The notes: generated by a model not told the origin, from the sequence alone. A DNA stretch of 64,000 nt from JBPRGG01 sp051418075 (GCA_051418075.1 JBPRGG010000010.1:5179-69178), one strand, 5' to 3'; shown: positions 9,282 to 18,903, counted from the stretch's first letter. Numbers and translations are program-made.

Positions 9282-10604
9282 TCAGATCACTTCCAACTCA
9301 TAATCAAATATGTTGGATATCATATTCAGGGCAGCTTTCTTATGGCCGCTGAGTAATACGTAATGATGGGATGCCACTTTGTCCACAAATTGCTGACCAT
9401 CCTTGACCTTGATAATTCCCCCGTTCAGACAATCAGAATTTTCAAATTGCACATACCCGGTAAGTGCTGCTTCAGAAAGTGAAATTTTCTCCAGGTAAGG
9501 CTGAAATTTCATTAAAGTAATGGGTCCGGTAGGTAAGGTGGCATCAATCATAGTAGCATTTTCATTGACCATGGCTAAAACCCGTTTTTTCAGGCTCCAA
9601 TTGTCAGCGAAGGTTTCGGGAAGCAGGCCAAAGTAACCGCAATGGGCGGCCAGAATATGATTTTCAGGTTCATCCACCTGGGGAAAATAGGGGATACGTT
9701 CATGTGCCAGAGCGGCCTGTCCCATGATAAACGGATAAAGATTGGTCATGAAAAATGGGGCCTGCAGTACCTTATCAGCCAGTATTTCGGTCAGCATCAC
9801 CATGGTATCGGCTTCGCATCCCCATACCAGGTTTTTTTCCTGGTAAAGCAGGTTCCAGGCCAGGCAAGGGGTAGTGTCGCAGCTTTTGGATTCATTGAGA
9901 CAATTAAGTCCCATGGCCAGGATTTGCTGATCGGCTTCATATTCTTTTTTAATTTCCATATATAGCTTCACAGCACTCATTAAAGGTCTACCCTGAATAC
10001 TTTTGTGCCTGGAATTCCATTTGCTGGCTACTTCTTCTGCCGCTTTATCCGAAATTTCACGGGCCCGGGCAGCCAGATCTCTGAAACTTCGTTGTTCGAT
10101 GGTAATTCCATATTTTTCAAACATCTTTTTTGGGGCTTCTTTTTCCAGCCAGTAAAAACGTTTGAAAATATCCGACTGTTGCCCGGTGGGGCCGGCGGGG
10201 TCATCCTGGTAGACAATAAATTTACTGGCAGCCAGCTGTCGCCTTACCACCAAAGCCCGGCAAACCATTTTAGTATCTTCCAGGCTGGGCGGGCAAATGG
10301 TAGAAATGCCATTTAATTTCAAATAATTCACCAGTTCCCAGTCCCACATATTTACAGTGCCAAAGGCAGAGGTAATAACCATAATTGGTATTGAAATAGC
10401 TTGCAGTTGAGGAACCAGTCCATAGGCTTCACCCAGCATCTGGGGGAATATGGCTGCATCGGCTTCGGGGAGCGGTTGACCCACTGCCACAGGTTTAAGG
10501 AATTCGGCATCATCCCTGAGTAGGTTTTGGCAAATATCGAGATGTTTTTCAAAATTATCATCTTTTCCCGGATCAAAGTATAGGGGAACAAGTTTAGCTT
10601 TCAT
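9282..10604 (-). CDS. L-fucose/L-arabinose isomerase-like protein
   Basis: The 440-residue protein resembles the fucose/arabinose isomerase superfamily in layout. It has an N-terminal Rossmann-like part (SIPIMVITSAFGTVNMWDWE), a middle region with LMSAVKLYMEIKKEYEADQ and GLNCLNESKSCDTTPCLAWN, and a metal-site-like WGCEADTMVMLTE. The C-terminal half carries AAHCGYFG and MIDATLPTGPITLMKF. Family members interconvert aldoses and ketoses with a divalent metal; several relatives have unassigned substrates. It is the last gene of the twelve-gene minus-strand operon, directly after the MFS transporter, and would supply a ketose for the kinase/aldolase genes upstream. The substrate is not determinable from sequence. 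Confidence 0.75.
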   Translation of the reverse strand: MKAKLVPLYFDPGKDDNFEKHLDICQNLLRDDAEFLKPVAVGQPLPEADAAIFPQMLGEAYGLVPQLQAISIPIMVITSAFGTVNMWDWELVNYLKLNGISTICPPSLEDTKMVCRALVVRRQLAASKFIVYQDDPAGPTGQQSDIFKRFYWLEKEAPKKMFEKYGITIEQRSFRDLAARAREISDKAAEEVASKWNSRHKSIQGRPLMSAVKLYMEIKKEYEADQQILAMGLNCLNESKSCDTTPCLAWNLLYQEKNLVWGCEADTMVMLTEILADKVLQAPFFMTNLYPFIMGQAALAHERIPYFPQVDEPENHILAAHCGYFGLLPETFADNWSLKKRVLAMVNENATMIDATLPTGPITLMKFQPYLEKISLSEAALTGYVQFENSDCLNGGIIKVKDGQQFVDKVASHHYVLLSGHKKAALNMISNIFDYELEVI

Positions 10605-10633
10605 AATTTTTTGGATTTAATGGTTGTAAATAA

Positions 10634-12175
10634 TTAAGTTGTAGTTTCTATGGGTTTTTTTTCAAGTTCTACCATTCGATAACCACCAGATTTTTTAAAA
10701 TAGAGGCTCAGCAAAAGAAAGCAGATGAACATTCCTGCCGGTAATAACGCCACTGTTTTCAATGCGTCTTTTTTAGCTGTGGTTTGAATATCGTCCAGCA
10801 CCAATTTTTCACCAAGTGCAGCCTGATTGACGGCTTCATTATCTAATGACCGATAATTTCCCATTACACTGGGTTTTTCATCGCTGATATATTTTACATG
10901 CAGTGTGGTTTGGTTTGTATCATCATAAACTAATATTTTCTTTTCAATTTCCTTATCCTGTACAAATCCCAGGAATACGGCTCCCATAATCCCAACTGCA
11001 ATCATCCCTACTCCGGTGGTAACATTCAGAGTAAGGGCACCACCTTTAGGGAATCTTTCTCCTACTATACCAATCATGGTGGGCCATAAATAAGATTTAC
11101 CAAAACCATATACAGTAGCTGCTACAAAAACCAGAATGCCAGATGAAACAGACAGGAATATCAAACCCAGGGCTGCAACTCCGGAGCAAAGGAGTAATAA
11201 TCCAATCGGTTTAAAAACCCGAAGCAAGGGCCCGGCAGTAAAACGGAAGAAGGTCATGATCAAAGCGGTATATACCAGGATCCAACCGGCCTGAATGCCA
11301 AGGTCGTTCATTTCCACGGTCATCAGATCCACAATCCAGCTATCGGTTCCCAATTCTGTAGTGGCCAAGGGAAACATGATCAGTAACAGAATGATAAACA
11401 ATGGCTGACCTAAAGCCCGTACATAAAGGGCAAAGCCCCCGGTTAGTAGAATTACCAGGCTGACCATCAGCCATGTCGGCAGGTTCAATATTTTCCCGAT
11501 TTCCATAACCATCAGGGAAATAATGATCAGAAAGCCCAAAATGCCCAGTTCCCGTAGCATATCTCTAAATGAAATACCTGCCAGGATCCTTTCACTGACT
11601 GGAAACTTTTTACCCAGCATCATATAGCCATAGATCAGCATAGGCAGCAAAATGACAGACAACTTATACTGCCATTCTAATGCTGTGCCCATCGATAGCG
11701 CCAGTAGACCTCCCACTACCATACCACCGGGCCAGGCAGCATGTAGTTTATTGAGATATTTAGTTTTTTCTTTGGGGTACATGGCGGCTACAGCAGGGTT
11801 TATAATGGCCTCTATACTGCCATTTCCCAGAGCGAATATGAAGGTGCCGATATAAAGCATCCAGTATCCATTGGCGAAAAGGGTAATAATTACCGATGAA
11901 ACATGGCATACAAATGCAAAGATCATGGCTTTACCATAGCCAATCCGATCTACGATCAGGCTAAAAATTATAATGGATAAAGCAAAAGGCCATAAACCAA
12001 CACCCATGATCTCCCCCATCTGGGTTTTGGTCAAGTTAAATGCAACACCCCATTCAGTAATGAGCATAGCACGTAGCATAAAACCAAATGAGGTGGCCAT
12101 AAGGGCTACAAAACAGGCATTGAATAAAGATCTTCTTGAAGCATTTTCCATGGTTAGTTTTTTTAGGGTGCGCAT
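10634..12175 (-). CDS. MFS family transporter
   Basis: The 513-residue membrane protein has about twelve hydrophobic helices in two halves, with MFS landmarks: NLTKTQMGEIMGVGLWPFALS in helix 2 followed by a short VDRIGYGKAM cytoplasmic loop, and PKEKTKYLNKLHAAWPGG further on. A hydrophilic insert of about 60 residues (roughly 410-470) lies before the last helix, which is unusual. It is most likely the inner-membrane importer for the substrate of the surrounding operon. It follows the TIM-barrel isomerase gene by 10 bp. Substrate unknown; export cannot be excluded. Confidence 0.85.
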   Translation of the reverse strand: MRTLKKLTMENASRRSLFNACFVALMATSFGFMLRAMLITEWGVAFNLTKTQMGEIMGVGLWPFALSIIIFSLIVDRIGYGKAMIFAFVCHVSSVIITLFANGYWMLYIGTFIFALGNGSIEAIINPAVAAMYPKEKTKYLNKLHAAWPGGMVVGGLLALSMGTALEWQYKLSVILLPMLIYGYMMLGKKFPVSERILAGISFRDMLRELGILGFLIIISLMVMEIGKILNLPTWLMVSLVILLTGGFALYVRALGQPLFIILLLIMFPLATTELGTDSWIVDLMTVEMNDLGIQAGWILVYTALIMTFFRFTAGPLLRVFKPIGLLLLCSGVAALGLIFLSVSSGILVFVAATVYGFGKSYLWPTMIGIVGERFPKGGALTLNVTTGVGMIAVGIMGAVFLGFVQDKEIEKKILVYDDTNQTTLHVKYISDEKPSVMGNYRSLDNEAVNQAALGEKLVLDDIQTTAKKDALKTVALLPAGMFICFLLLSLYFKKSGGYRMVELEKKPIETTT

Positions 12176-12185
12176 CTGGTTTTGT

Positions 12186-13241
12186 TTACTTCCGATCCAA
12201 TCCTAGAATTCTGCGGTTTCTTTCGGTATTAGTACTACTGCCGGCAAAATCATCAAACCGGTAATCGGTTGCTTCAATAATTTGATTCTTAATAAAAGGA
12301 GCCGCCTCCCGGGCACCTTGCTGAGGGCTTTTTACGCAACATTCCCATTCCAGGATGGCCCAGCCATTATAATCTTTCTCGGTCAAAAGCGTAAAAATGG
12401 CTTTAAAATCTACCTGTCCGTCTCCAATAGACCGGAATCTGCCAGGCCTGTAGGGCCAGTCTTTATAGCCTCCATACAGGCCCATTCGGCCATTGGGTCT
12501 GAACTCAGCATCTTTTACATGAAATGCATTTATTTTGGCGGCATAAATATCTATGAAAGCCAGGTAATCCAGTTGCTGCAACAGGAAATGACTGGGGTCA
12601 TAAGTAATACCCACAGCCGGATTATTGCTGGTAGCCTCTAAAAATGATTCGAAGGTAGCTCCATCAAACACATCCGAACCAGGATGTAGTTCATAGCCAA
12701 AAGTGATGTCCTTTTCAGTGGCATATTGCAGCACTGGCATCCATCTTTTAGCTAATTCTTTAAAGGCTTCATCAATAATTCCATCCGGTCTTTGGGGCCA
12801 GGGGTATACCATATGCCAGGCTAATCCACCGGACAAAACTGATATATTCCTGGTGCCCAGGTTTGCTGAAGCATCAATGGTTTTTATCAATTGCTGTCGG
12901 GCCCATTCAACCCTTTGCTGATCATTCAGCGCCCGGGGATAAAACGGCTGAAACATCTCCTCATAGGCCAAATTCATGGCCATTACCTGACCCTGGAGAT
13001 AGGATGCCAATTCTATCACATCAACCCCTTTCTTTTGCACCGTTTCTTTGAATTCATCACAGTAATCTTTAGAGCTTGCGGCTTTATCCAGATCAATTAC
13101 ACGGCTATCCCAGGTAGGTATTTGAATGCCTTTATACCCCAGCGATGCTACCCAGGAGGTGATACCTTCAAGATTATTGAAGGGCTCCTGGTCACGGAGA
13201 AACTGGGCTAAGAAAATTCCGGGTCCTTTAATTGTCTTCAT
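12186..13241 (-). CDS. Sugar phosphate isomerase/epimerase-like TIM-barrel protein
   Basis: The 351-residue protein has the xylose-isomerase-like/AP-endonuclease-2 TIM-barrel pattern. Candidate metal ligands occur in order: Glu in FGYELHPGSD, Asp in GITYDPSHFLL, His in NAFHVKDAEF and Glu in AILEWECCV. IolE-type dehydratases, IolH/IolI-type isomerases and 3-keto-sugar-processing enzymes belong to this group. It overlaps the preceding Gfo/Idh gene by 14 bp, so the two are probably translationally coupled and act on successive intermediates. Isomerisation, epimerisation or dehydration are all possible. Confidence 0.85.
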   Translation of the reverse strand: MKTIKGPGIFLAQFLRDQEPFNNLEGITSWVASLGYKGIQIPTWDSRVIDLDKAASSKDYCDEFKETVQKKGVDVIELASYLQGQVMAMNLAYEEMFQPFYPRALNDQQRVEWARQQLIKTIDASANLGTRNISVLSGGLAWHMVYPWPQRPDGIIDEAFKELAKRWMPVLQYATEKDITFGYELHPGSDVFDGATFESFLEATSNNPAVGITYDPSHFLLQQLDYLAFIDIYAAKINAFHVKDAEFRPNGRMGLYGGYKDWPYRPGRFRSIGDGQVDFKAIFTLLTEKDYNGWAILEWECCVKSPQQGAREAAPFIKNQIIEATDYRFDDFAGSSTNTERNRRILGLDRK

Positions 13242-14385
13242 AGTTTTCAGGTTTATTTTTTATTTCCTGGATATCTATCCAGCATTTTTTTTCTGCAGAT
13301 TCAGAAACAGTATCGAGTACCTGCTGGCAGAGAAAGCCATCTTGAAAATCAGGGGTTACCTTTTGTCCGTTGGCTATGGCATGTAAAAAGTCGCCCATTT
13401 CATGGATAAAAGTGTGCTCCCAGCCAATAATATGTCCCGGAGGCCACCATCTATTCAGGTAAGGGTGGCTGCTCTCGGTAACTATGATGGTTCTGAATCC
13501 CTGTAATGAGGCTTCATCTGTCCTGGAGTAGAACTCCAACTCGTTAAGCCTTTCCAGATTGAAACCCAGACTCCCTTTGCTGCCGAATATTTCCAAACGG
13601 AGATGGTTTTTGCGTCCGGTAGCAAATCGGGTAGCCATAAAATTGCCGATGGCACCCTGGCTGAACCGGGCCATAAAATTCATGGAATCATCTGCAGTAA
13701 CTGTACCCATTGTTCCATATTCCTTTTTCCGCTGTGAAATAAATACAGTTTCCTGACCGCATACAGAGGTGATTTCTCCTGCCAAAAATCTGGCCAGATC
13801 AATGGTGTGGGCATTCATATCGCCATGAGCCCCTGAACCAGCCAGTGATTTGTCATGACGCCATACATAAGGAAAATCCAGATCTACCAGCCAGTCCTGG
13901 TAGTACACCGCATTGAAATGGTGAATTTGCCCAATTTTGTCTTCCTCTATCATTTTTTTGGCCAGGGCCAGGGCAGGTACCCTGCGGTAATTGAAAGCGA
14001 CCATGTTTACTACCCCTGCTTTTTCGGCAGCTAGTTTCATCTGTTTAGCTTCCGCAGCATTCATAGCCATTGGTTTTTCACAGATCACATGCTTGCCAGC
14101 CTGTACCGCAGCAACTGCAATAGGCATATGTACATTATTGGGGGTGCAGATATCAATTACATCTATATCAGGATGGGCCACCACTTCTTGCCAGGAAGTA
14201 GTAAAATGCTTCCAGCCTAACCTTTGGGCAAATTCTATGTCAGCCGCCGGATCCACTGAACAGGCCGTATGCAAAACTACCTGGAAAGGGAGATCAAAAA
14301 ACTGAGGCACATCATGCCAGGCATTGGTATGAGCTTTTCCCATAAAGCGTCCGCCTATAATTCCGATATTGATTTTCTTTTCCAT
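13228..14385 (-). CDS. Gfo/Idh/MocA family NAD(P)-dependent oxidoreductase
   Basis: The 385-residue enzyme starts with a Rossmann nucleotide-binding motif (NIGIIGGRFMGKAHT) and has the family signature HVICEKPMAMNAAEA near residue 95-110, where the Lys of EKP is the usual catalytic residue. Later blocks include GSGAHGDMNAHTIDLARFL and HLRLEIFGSKGSLGF. Such enzymes oxidise or reduce one hydroxyl of a sugar, cyclitol or derivative. Unlike the second Gfo/Idh protein in the window (59226-60608) it has no export signal, so it acts in the cytoplasm. It lies within the operon between the PfkB kinase and the TIM-barrel protein. Confidence 0.9.
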   Translation of the reverse strand: MEKKINIGIIGGRFMGKAHTNAWHDVPQFFDLPFQVVLHTACSVDPAADIEFAQRLGWKHFTTSWQEVVAHPDIDVIDICTPNNVHMPIAVAAVQAGKHVICEKPMAMNAAEAKQMKLAAEKAGVVNMVAFNYRRVPALALAKKMIEEDKIGQIHHFNAVYYQDWLVDLDFPYVWRHDKSLAGSGAHGDMNAHTIDLARFLAGEITSVCGQETVFISQRKKEYGTMGTVTADDSMNFMARFSQGAIGNFMATRFATGRKNHLRLEIFGSKGSLGFNLERLNELEFYSRTDEASLQGFRTIIVTESSHPYLNRWWPPGHIIGWEHTFIHEMGDFLHAIANGQKVTPDFQDGFLCQQVLDTVSESAEKKCWIDIQEIKNKPENYEDN

Positions 14386-14394
14386 GACTGTACT

Positions 14395-15342
14395 TTATTT
14401 GAATTGATGATGGATCAAGTGGGCAAATTGCTCATTTACTACCCTTTCTAATCCTTTTTTCGAATTTTGATTAAACAGCTCCCGATTCAGAGGTTGCATG
14501 GCTCCTTTTTGCCTGGCAACCAGGGCACCCTGAAAGTTACCGGCTTCCAGGGCTTCGAAAATTGGTTTTTTATCCAGGTAATTGGTGACAAATGCGGCAG
14601 AAAAGGCATCTCCCGCTCCCAGACTATCTTCCAGGTCTACCTTGAACCCGGGGGAATAAATCACCTCATTATGACCGGATACTGCCAAAGCCCCATCGTG
14701 TTCATATGTCACCAGGCAAATTTTTAAATTGAAATTCTCAACCAATCCCTGAGCTGCCAATACATCATCTGTATAATTCAACTCGAACATTTGAGCCAAC
14801 GCTTTTAGTTCATGATGATTGAGCTTCACAATATCGGCCAATTGCAGGGAGTCAGTTACTGAATCGGCTGTATAACAATCCTTCCTCAGATTGATGTCAC
14901 AGAATTTTAAAGCCTTTCCTGATAGCTTTATCAAGGTAAGAATAGTATGCCGGGTTATTTGGCTTCTTTGGGCCAGAGTACCAAATGCTATACAATTCAC
15001 CTGGGTAGCTTTTTCCCTAACAGAATCTGTTAATTCAATAAAGTCATAGGCTACTTTGGTATTTATATGATAATCAGGATGCTTATTTTTATCGAAGAAC
15101 ACATTTACGGTACCGGTAGGATGAGTCTGATCGGTTTGGATGAAGGAAATGTCCAGTCCTGCCTTGGCTAATATCTGAACAGCCTGTCGCCCCAGGTCAT
15201 CCCGGCCAACTCTTGAGATAATGATCACATCATTGCCTAGTTCTTTAAGCCGGCTGGTGAAGTTGGCAGGAGCTCCGCCCAGTAGTTTTCCATCGGGCAA
15301 TAAATCCCACAATAGTTCTCCTATGGCCAATACCTTGTGCAT
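14395..15342 (-). CDS. PfkB-family carbohydrate kinase (fructokinase-like)
   Basis: The 315-residue protein shows the PfkB/ribokinase fold: GELLWDLLPDGKLLGGAPANFTSRL at the N-terminus, SRVGRDDLGRQAV (first signature region), and DSLGAGDAFSAAFVTNYL near residue 245 with the catalytic Asp and anion-hole GAGD. It would phosphorylate a free sugar or keto-sugar using ATP, giving a substrate for the class II aldolase or the transaldolase in the operon. It starts 1 bp after the transaldolase stop. Substrate unknown; fructose-like ketoses are the default guess. Confidence 0.88.
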   Translation of the reverse strand: MHKVLAIGELLWDLLPDGKLLGGAPANFTSRLKELGNDVIIISRVGRDDLGRQAVQILAKAGLDISFIQTDQTHPTGTVNVFFDKNKHPDYHINTKVAYDFIELTDSVREKATQVNCIAFGTLAQRSQITRHTILTLIKLSGKALKFCDINLRKDCYTADSVTDSLQLADIVKLNHHELKALAQMFELNYTDDVLAAQGLVENFNLKICLVTYEHDGALAVSGHNEVIYSPGFKVDLEDSLGAGDAFSAAFVTNYLDKKPIFEALEAGNFQGALVARQKGAMQPLNRELFNQNSKKGLERVVNEQFAHLIHHQFK

Positions 15343-15343
15343 A

Positions 15344-15988
15344 TTATTTTATGATTTTAGACCAGGCCAAATCAAATTCTGCCAATCCCTGAACAGTTTG
15401 AGGGTGATAAAACATATTAAAGAATATGTCTTCAGGAATTGAAATGATATCAACCCCGGCTCGCATGCAATCAATAGCATCTTTTCTGGTTTTGATACTG
15501 GCGGCTAAAACCTGTGATTCAAATTCATAATGACGTTTGATGGTCATTGCATCTTCAATAAAGCCCTTCACATCGCCTCCGATCTTATCCAGTCTGCTTA
15601 ATACGATGCTTACCAAAAAAGCCCTGGTTTTCATGGCAAGCAAAAGCTGATCAGGAGAAAAAATCATGGTAACATTGGTGCGAATACCTTGTTTCTCCAG
15701 GGCTGCTCCAGCTTTCAGTCCTTCTGGCGTTAAAGGCACTTTTATATTGATGTTGGAGGAAATAGCTGCGATTTCTTGTGCTTCTTCAATGATCTGGTCG
15801 GTCTGGTCTGCCACTGCCTCGGCACTAACCGGACCACTTACTATCTGGCATATTTCCTTCAACACATCGGTAAACCTTTTCCCTGATTGAAGGATTTTAC
15901 TGGGATTGGTGGTTATGCCGTCTACCAATCCGGTATCGTAGGCTTTCCTGATTGATTCTACATCTGCGGTGTCTAAAAATATTTTCAT
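15344..15988 (-). CDS. Transaldolase family protein (TalC/fructose-6-phosphate-aldolase-like)
   Basis: The short 214-residue form corresponds to the TalC/FSA subgroup. Landmarks are MKIFLDTADVESIRKAY at the start, GLVDGITTNPSKILQSG, and NINIKVPLTPEGLKA, whose Lys is the expected Schiff-base residue. RTNVTMIFSPDQLLLA and FLVSIVLSRLDKIGGD follow. Such enzymes transfer dihydroxyacetone or cleave fructose 6-phosphate into dihydroxyacetone and glyceraldehyde 3-phosphate; some act in unusual pathways such as sulfoglycolysis. Its position between the HAD phosphatase and the PfkB kinase suggests it handles a specific ketose intermediate rather than being the housekeeping pentose-phosphate enzyme. Confidence 0.88.
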   Translation of the reverse strand: MKIFLDTADVESIRKAYDTGLVDGITTNPSKILQSGKRFTDVLKEICQIVSGPVSAEAVADQTDQIIEEAQEIAAISSNINIKVPLTPEGLKAGAALEKQGIRTNVTMIFSPDQLLLAMKTRAFLVSIVLSRLDKIGGDVKGFIEDAMTIKRHYEFESQVLAASIKTRKDAIDCMRAGVDIISIPEDIFFNMFYHPQTVQGLAEFDLAWSKIIK

Positions 15989-16009
15989 AATTTTTGATTG
16001 TATGATGTC

Positions 16010-16720
16010 TTAGTTTGTTAATAGCTGGTTTAGCCTGGCCAGATTTACCTGTACCGGTTTATCGCCTAATTCTGTCACCACCAGATCTGCTTCTTTAAAA
16101 TCTTCTTCCCGTGTATAGTCATTGTATGTAATAATACAATGAAAGCCTGCAGCTTTGGCTGCCAGTAATCCATTACGACTGTCCTCCACAACCACACATT
16201 TTTTTGGATCCAGTTCAAGCTTTTGCCTGCAAAGATTATATACTGCCGGATCTGGTTTTTTACGGGGAACCATATCCCCAGCAAATATCCCTCTGAAATA
16301 CTGCTGCCTTTCTTTTCCCAGTAATACCTCCACAATTCTGCTTACTGCTTTCTCATTAGAGGTAGAGCATACCGCTAGTTGAATGTCAGAGGCGATAGCC
16401 TCATCCACTAGCCTGGCAATTCCCGGTCTGAGCGGTAATGAGCCTTTTTCTATCAGTTGCATGAAAAGTTTTGTTTTCAAGAGGTGCAGTTCTTTGATTA
16501 AATCTTCTCTGTTCCCTACATTTGCCGGCCAACCATGCTGGTTAAAATAGAACTTCATCCGTTCCTTACCTCCAGCCACTTTAACCAACTGTTTATATTC
16601 ATCCGCCTGCCATACCACACTGATTCCTTTCATGGCAAATGCCTGATTGAATGCCACCCGATGGCCATCTCGTTCTGTATCTACCAATACTCCGTCACAA
16701 TCAAATAGTAAGGCTTCCAT
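16010..16720 (-). CDS. HAD-superfamily phosphatase/phosphoglucomutase-like (CbbY type)
   Basis: The 236-residue protein begins with the HAD motif I FDCDGVLVDTERDGHR, with nucleophile Asp and second Asp, and the DTE context typical of the CbbY/beta-phosphoglucomutase subgroup. Motif II is AVCSTSNEKAV, motif III lies around RKKPDPAVY, and motif IV is VVEDSRNGLLAAKAAG. It may remove phosphate from a dead-end or intermediate sugar phosphate, or isomerise one. It lies 2 bp downstream of the E2 gene. Confidence 0.88.
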   Translation of the reverse strand: MEALLFDCDGVLVDTERDGHRVAFNQAFAMKGISVVWQADEYKQLVKVAGGKERMKFYFNQHGWPANVGNREDLIKELHLLKTKLFMQLIEKGSLPLRPGIARLVDEAIASDIQLAVCSTSNEKAVSRIVEVLLGKERQQYFRGIFAGDMVPRKKPDPAVYNLCRQKLELDPKKCVVVEDSRNGLLAAKAAGFHCIITYNDYTREEDFKEADLVVTELGDKPVQVNLARLNQLLTN

Positions 16721-16722
16721 AT

Positions 16723-18027
16723 TTACTGGTTATAGTTTTCTAATTGATGTTTGATAAATGCCAGAAATTCTGCCGCCTGGGCTCCATCTACAGCCCGGTG
16801 GTCTACCGCCAGGCCCAGTTCCATTACATCGACCACTTCCAGGTTTCGTTCTTTGGGTACTACTTTGGCTTCTATACTACCTACTGTAAGAATACCTGCC
16901 TCCGGTGGATTAATGATGGCATTAAACCGTTTGATCCCATACATGCCTAAATTGCTGATGGTAAAAGTTCCCTGGCTGGTTGAATTTATAATACCACGCC
17001 GGGCATCCGTAGTGATCTTTTTGCTGTTTTCAGCAAGTTCCCAAAGGGTCATCTGGTCTGCATCAGGTAGTACGGGAACCAGTAAACCATTATCTACTGC
17101 CACGGCAATCCCAATGTTAACACCTGTTTTAACCACTATTTTTTCGTCATCAACATGTACATTTAAATGTTTATGCCGGGCCAGGGCTTCAGCCACCACT
17201 TTTATTATCAGATCATTTAAAGATACCCTGATACCGGGGTCTTCCTTTAATTTCTTTTTGTATTCAAGTAACCTGGTTACATCCACTTCTATAAATAAGT
17301 AATAATGCGGAATGGTCTGTTTGCTCAGGGTGAGGCGTTCAGCTATTAACTTGCGCATCCTGTCAAAATGAACAACCTGGTCGCCTTCATCCGGATATAG
17401 TTTAATGGATTTTTTACCAATACTGCCCAAAACATCTTTTTTGTTGATTCTTCCCCCCGGACCTGATCCTTCAAGCCTGTTCAGGTCCACACCTTCCAGG
17501 TTAGCTACTTTTCTGGCCACCGGAGTGGCTTTTAATGCGGTTCTTTTTTCCAGATGTTTCAACACATCCTCTTTGATAATACGCTGTCCCGGGCCGGTTC
17601 CGGTTATCCGGGACAACTCCACTTCATGTTCCAGGGCCACACGTTTGGCAGAAGGACTGACAAATTGCTTTCCATTGCTTGAAATTCCTGTTTGGGGATA
17701 TATTGAAGCCGGTGATTGCCCTACAGGATCAGCAACAACCTCAGCCTGGGAGGAATTTTCCGGGGAGGTTGTTTCAATCACCGGATCTTCTGCCGTGCCT
17801 ATATAAGCGATTGGTTCAAATACCCGCCCTTCTTCACCTTCTTCATAAAGCAACTGAAGGACGATGCCTTCTTCAAAAGATTCTACTTCGAAGCTGGCTT
17901 TGTCCGAATCTACTACTGCTATAATATCACCTTTTTTCACCTCGTCGCCTACTTTTACCATCCATTCTGTGATCAGGGCGGTTTCCAGATCCTGCCCAAC
18001 CTGGGGCATGTTAATTGCAGTGGCCAT
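16723..18027 (-). CDS. 2-oxo acid/acetoin-type dehydrogenase E2 (dihydrolipoyl acyltransferase) with two subunit-binding domains
   Basis: The 434-residue protein has one lipoyl domain (about 1-77; lipoylated Lys in DSDKASFEVES), a Pro/Ser-rich linker, and then two peripheral-subunit-binding domains in tandem: SPSAKRVALEHEVELSRITG...GQRIIKEDVLKHL (about 120-160) and TPVARKVANLEGVDLNRLEG...GRINKKDVLGSI (about 165-205). The catalytic acyltransferase domain (about 215-434) ends with the active-site DHRAVDGAQAAEF. It takes the acyl group from the E1 heterodimer and transfers it to CoA. Its start overlaps the aldolase stop (TGATG), so the two are translationally coupled. No E3 (lipoamide dehydrogenase) gene is nearby; a shared E3 must be used. 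Confidence 0.93.
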   Translation of the reverse strand: MATAINMPQVGQDLETALITEWMVKVGDEVKKGDIIAVVDSDKASFEVESFEEGIVLQLLYEEGEEGRVFEPIAYIGTAEDPVIETTSPENSSQAEVVADPVGQSPASIYPQTGISSNGKQFVSPSAKRVALEHEVELSRITGTGPGQRIIKEDVLKHLEKRTALKATPVARKVANLEGVDLNRLEGSGPGGRINKKDVLGSIGKKSIKLYPDEGDQVVHFDRMRKLIAERLTLSKQTIPHYYLFIEVDVTRLLEYKKKLKEDPGIRVSLNDLIIKVVAEALARHKHLNVHVDDEKIVVKTGVNIGIAVAVDNGLLVPVLPDADQMTLWELAENSKKITTDARRGIINSTSQGTFTISNLGMYGIKRFNAIINPPEAGILTVGSIEAKVVPKERNLEVVDVMELGLAVDHRAVDGAQAAEFLAFIKHQLENYNQ

Positions 18028-18878
18028 CAGTTAATATTCATTTTAAAAAGTTGAATATATTTGGCTACCATTTGGCTGATTTGCTCAAATTGAGCCGCCA
18101 GCACATTTAATGGGTCGTACTGGTTTGGCTTGTTTTGATGATATTGCACAAAACCATCAATGAAGTTATATTTCAGTTCAGTAGAAATATTGACTTTGGC
18201 ACACCCCAGTGCAATACATTTTTTAAATACATCATCCGATAAGCCGGTTCCACCATGCAGTGCCAGTGGAGTTTGATTGGCCTGGCTGATAATTTTCAAT
18301 CGATCAAAAGCCACCTTTGGTTCACCTTTGTACATTCCATGGGCTGTACCAATAGCCGGAGCGAAACAATCTACCGGCACCTGTTCCAGAAATTGAGACA
18401 CTTTTCGTGGATCTGCCAGGTGTGCATCTTCTTCCTTTACTATCAGATCATCTTCTACTCCTCCTATTTCTCCCAACTCCGCCTCCACCGAAACGCCCCG
18501 AGGGTGCGCCATTTTTAATACAGTGGCGGATAGTTCAATATTCTTGTCCAGTGGATAGGAGGAGGCATCAATCATGACCGAAGTCCAACCATTTTCTATA
18601 CATTGACTGACAAAATCAAGGTCTTTGCAATGGTCCAGATGAATGGCTACAGGAACCTTCACCTTAGATGCAAGATCTTTGTACCAGGATATTATAGGTT
18701 CAAAGCCCCAGAAAACAACCGTTTTGACCGAAGTCTGAATGATTACCGGACTTTGCATCTCTTCAGCAGTTAATATCACGGCTTTCATAGAATTATAATC
18801 CAGAATATTGAAGGCACCGATGCCATATCCACCTTTTCTGGCATCCTGAAGCATTTCTTTCATGTTGACGATAGCCAT
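18027..18878 (-). CDS. Class II fructose-bisphosphate aldolase family protein (ketose-bisphosphate aldolase)
   Basis: The 283-residue protein follows the class II aldolase pattern: GYGIGAFNILDYNSMKAV near the start, VPVAIHLDHCKDLDFV (catalytic Asp and zinc His), VEAELGEIGGVED (zinc Glu region), AIGTAHGMYKGEP (zinc His) and LALHGGTGLSDD (phosphate loop). The length fits the GatY/KbaY/IolJ group rather than long glycolytic FbaA. It would split a ketose (bis)phosphate into DHAP and an aldehyde. The gene is wedged between the E1-beta and E2 genes of the dehydrogenase complex, which is unusual and points to a shared pathway. Confidence 0.9.
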   Translation of the reverse strand: MAIVNMKEMLQDARKGGYGIGAFNILDYNSMKAVILTAEEMQSPVIIQTSVKTVVFWGFEPIISWYKDLASKVKVPVAIHLDHCKDLDFVSQCIENGWTSVMIDASSYPLDKNIELSATVLKMAHPRGVSVEAELGEIGGVEDDLIVKEEDAHLADPRKVSQFLEQVPVDCFAPAIGTAHGMYKGEPKVAFDRLKIISQANQTPLALHGGTGLSDDVFKKCIALGCAKVNISTELKYNFIDGFVQYHQNKPNQYDPLNVLAAQFEQISQMVAKYIQLFKMNIN

Positions 18879-18903
18879 CTGTTTAGTTTTTTATTATGTG
18901 CAA

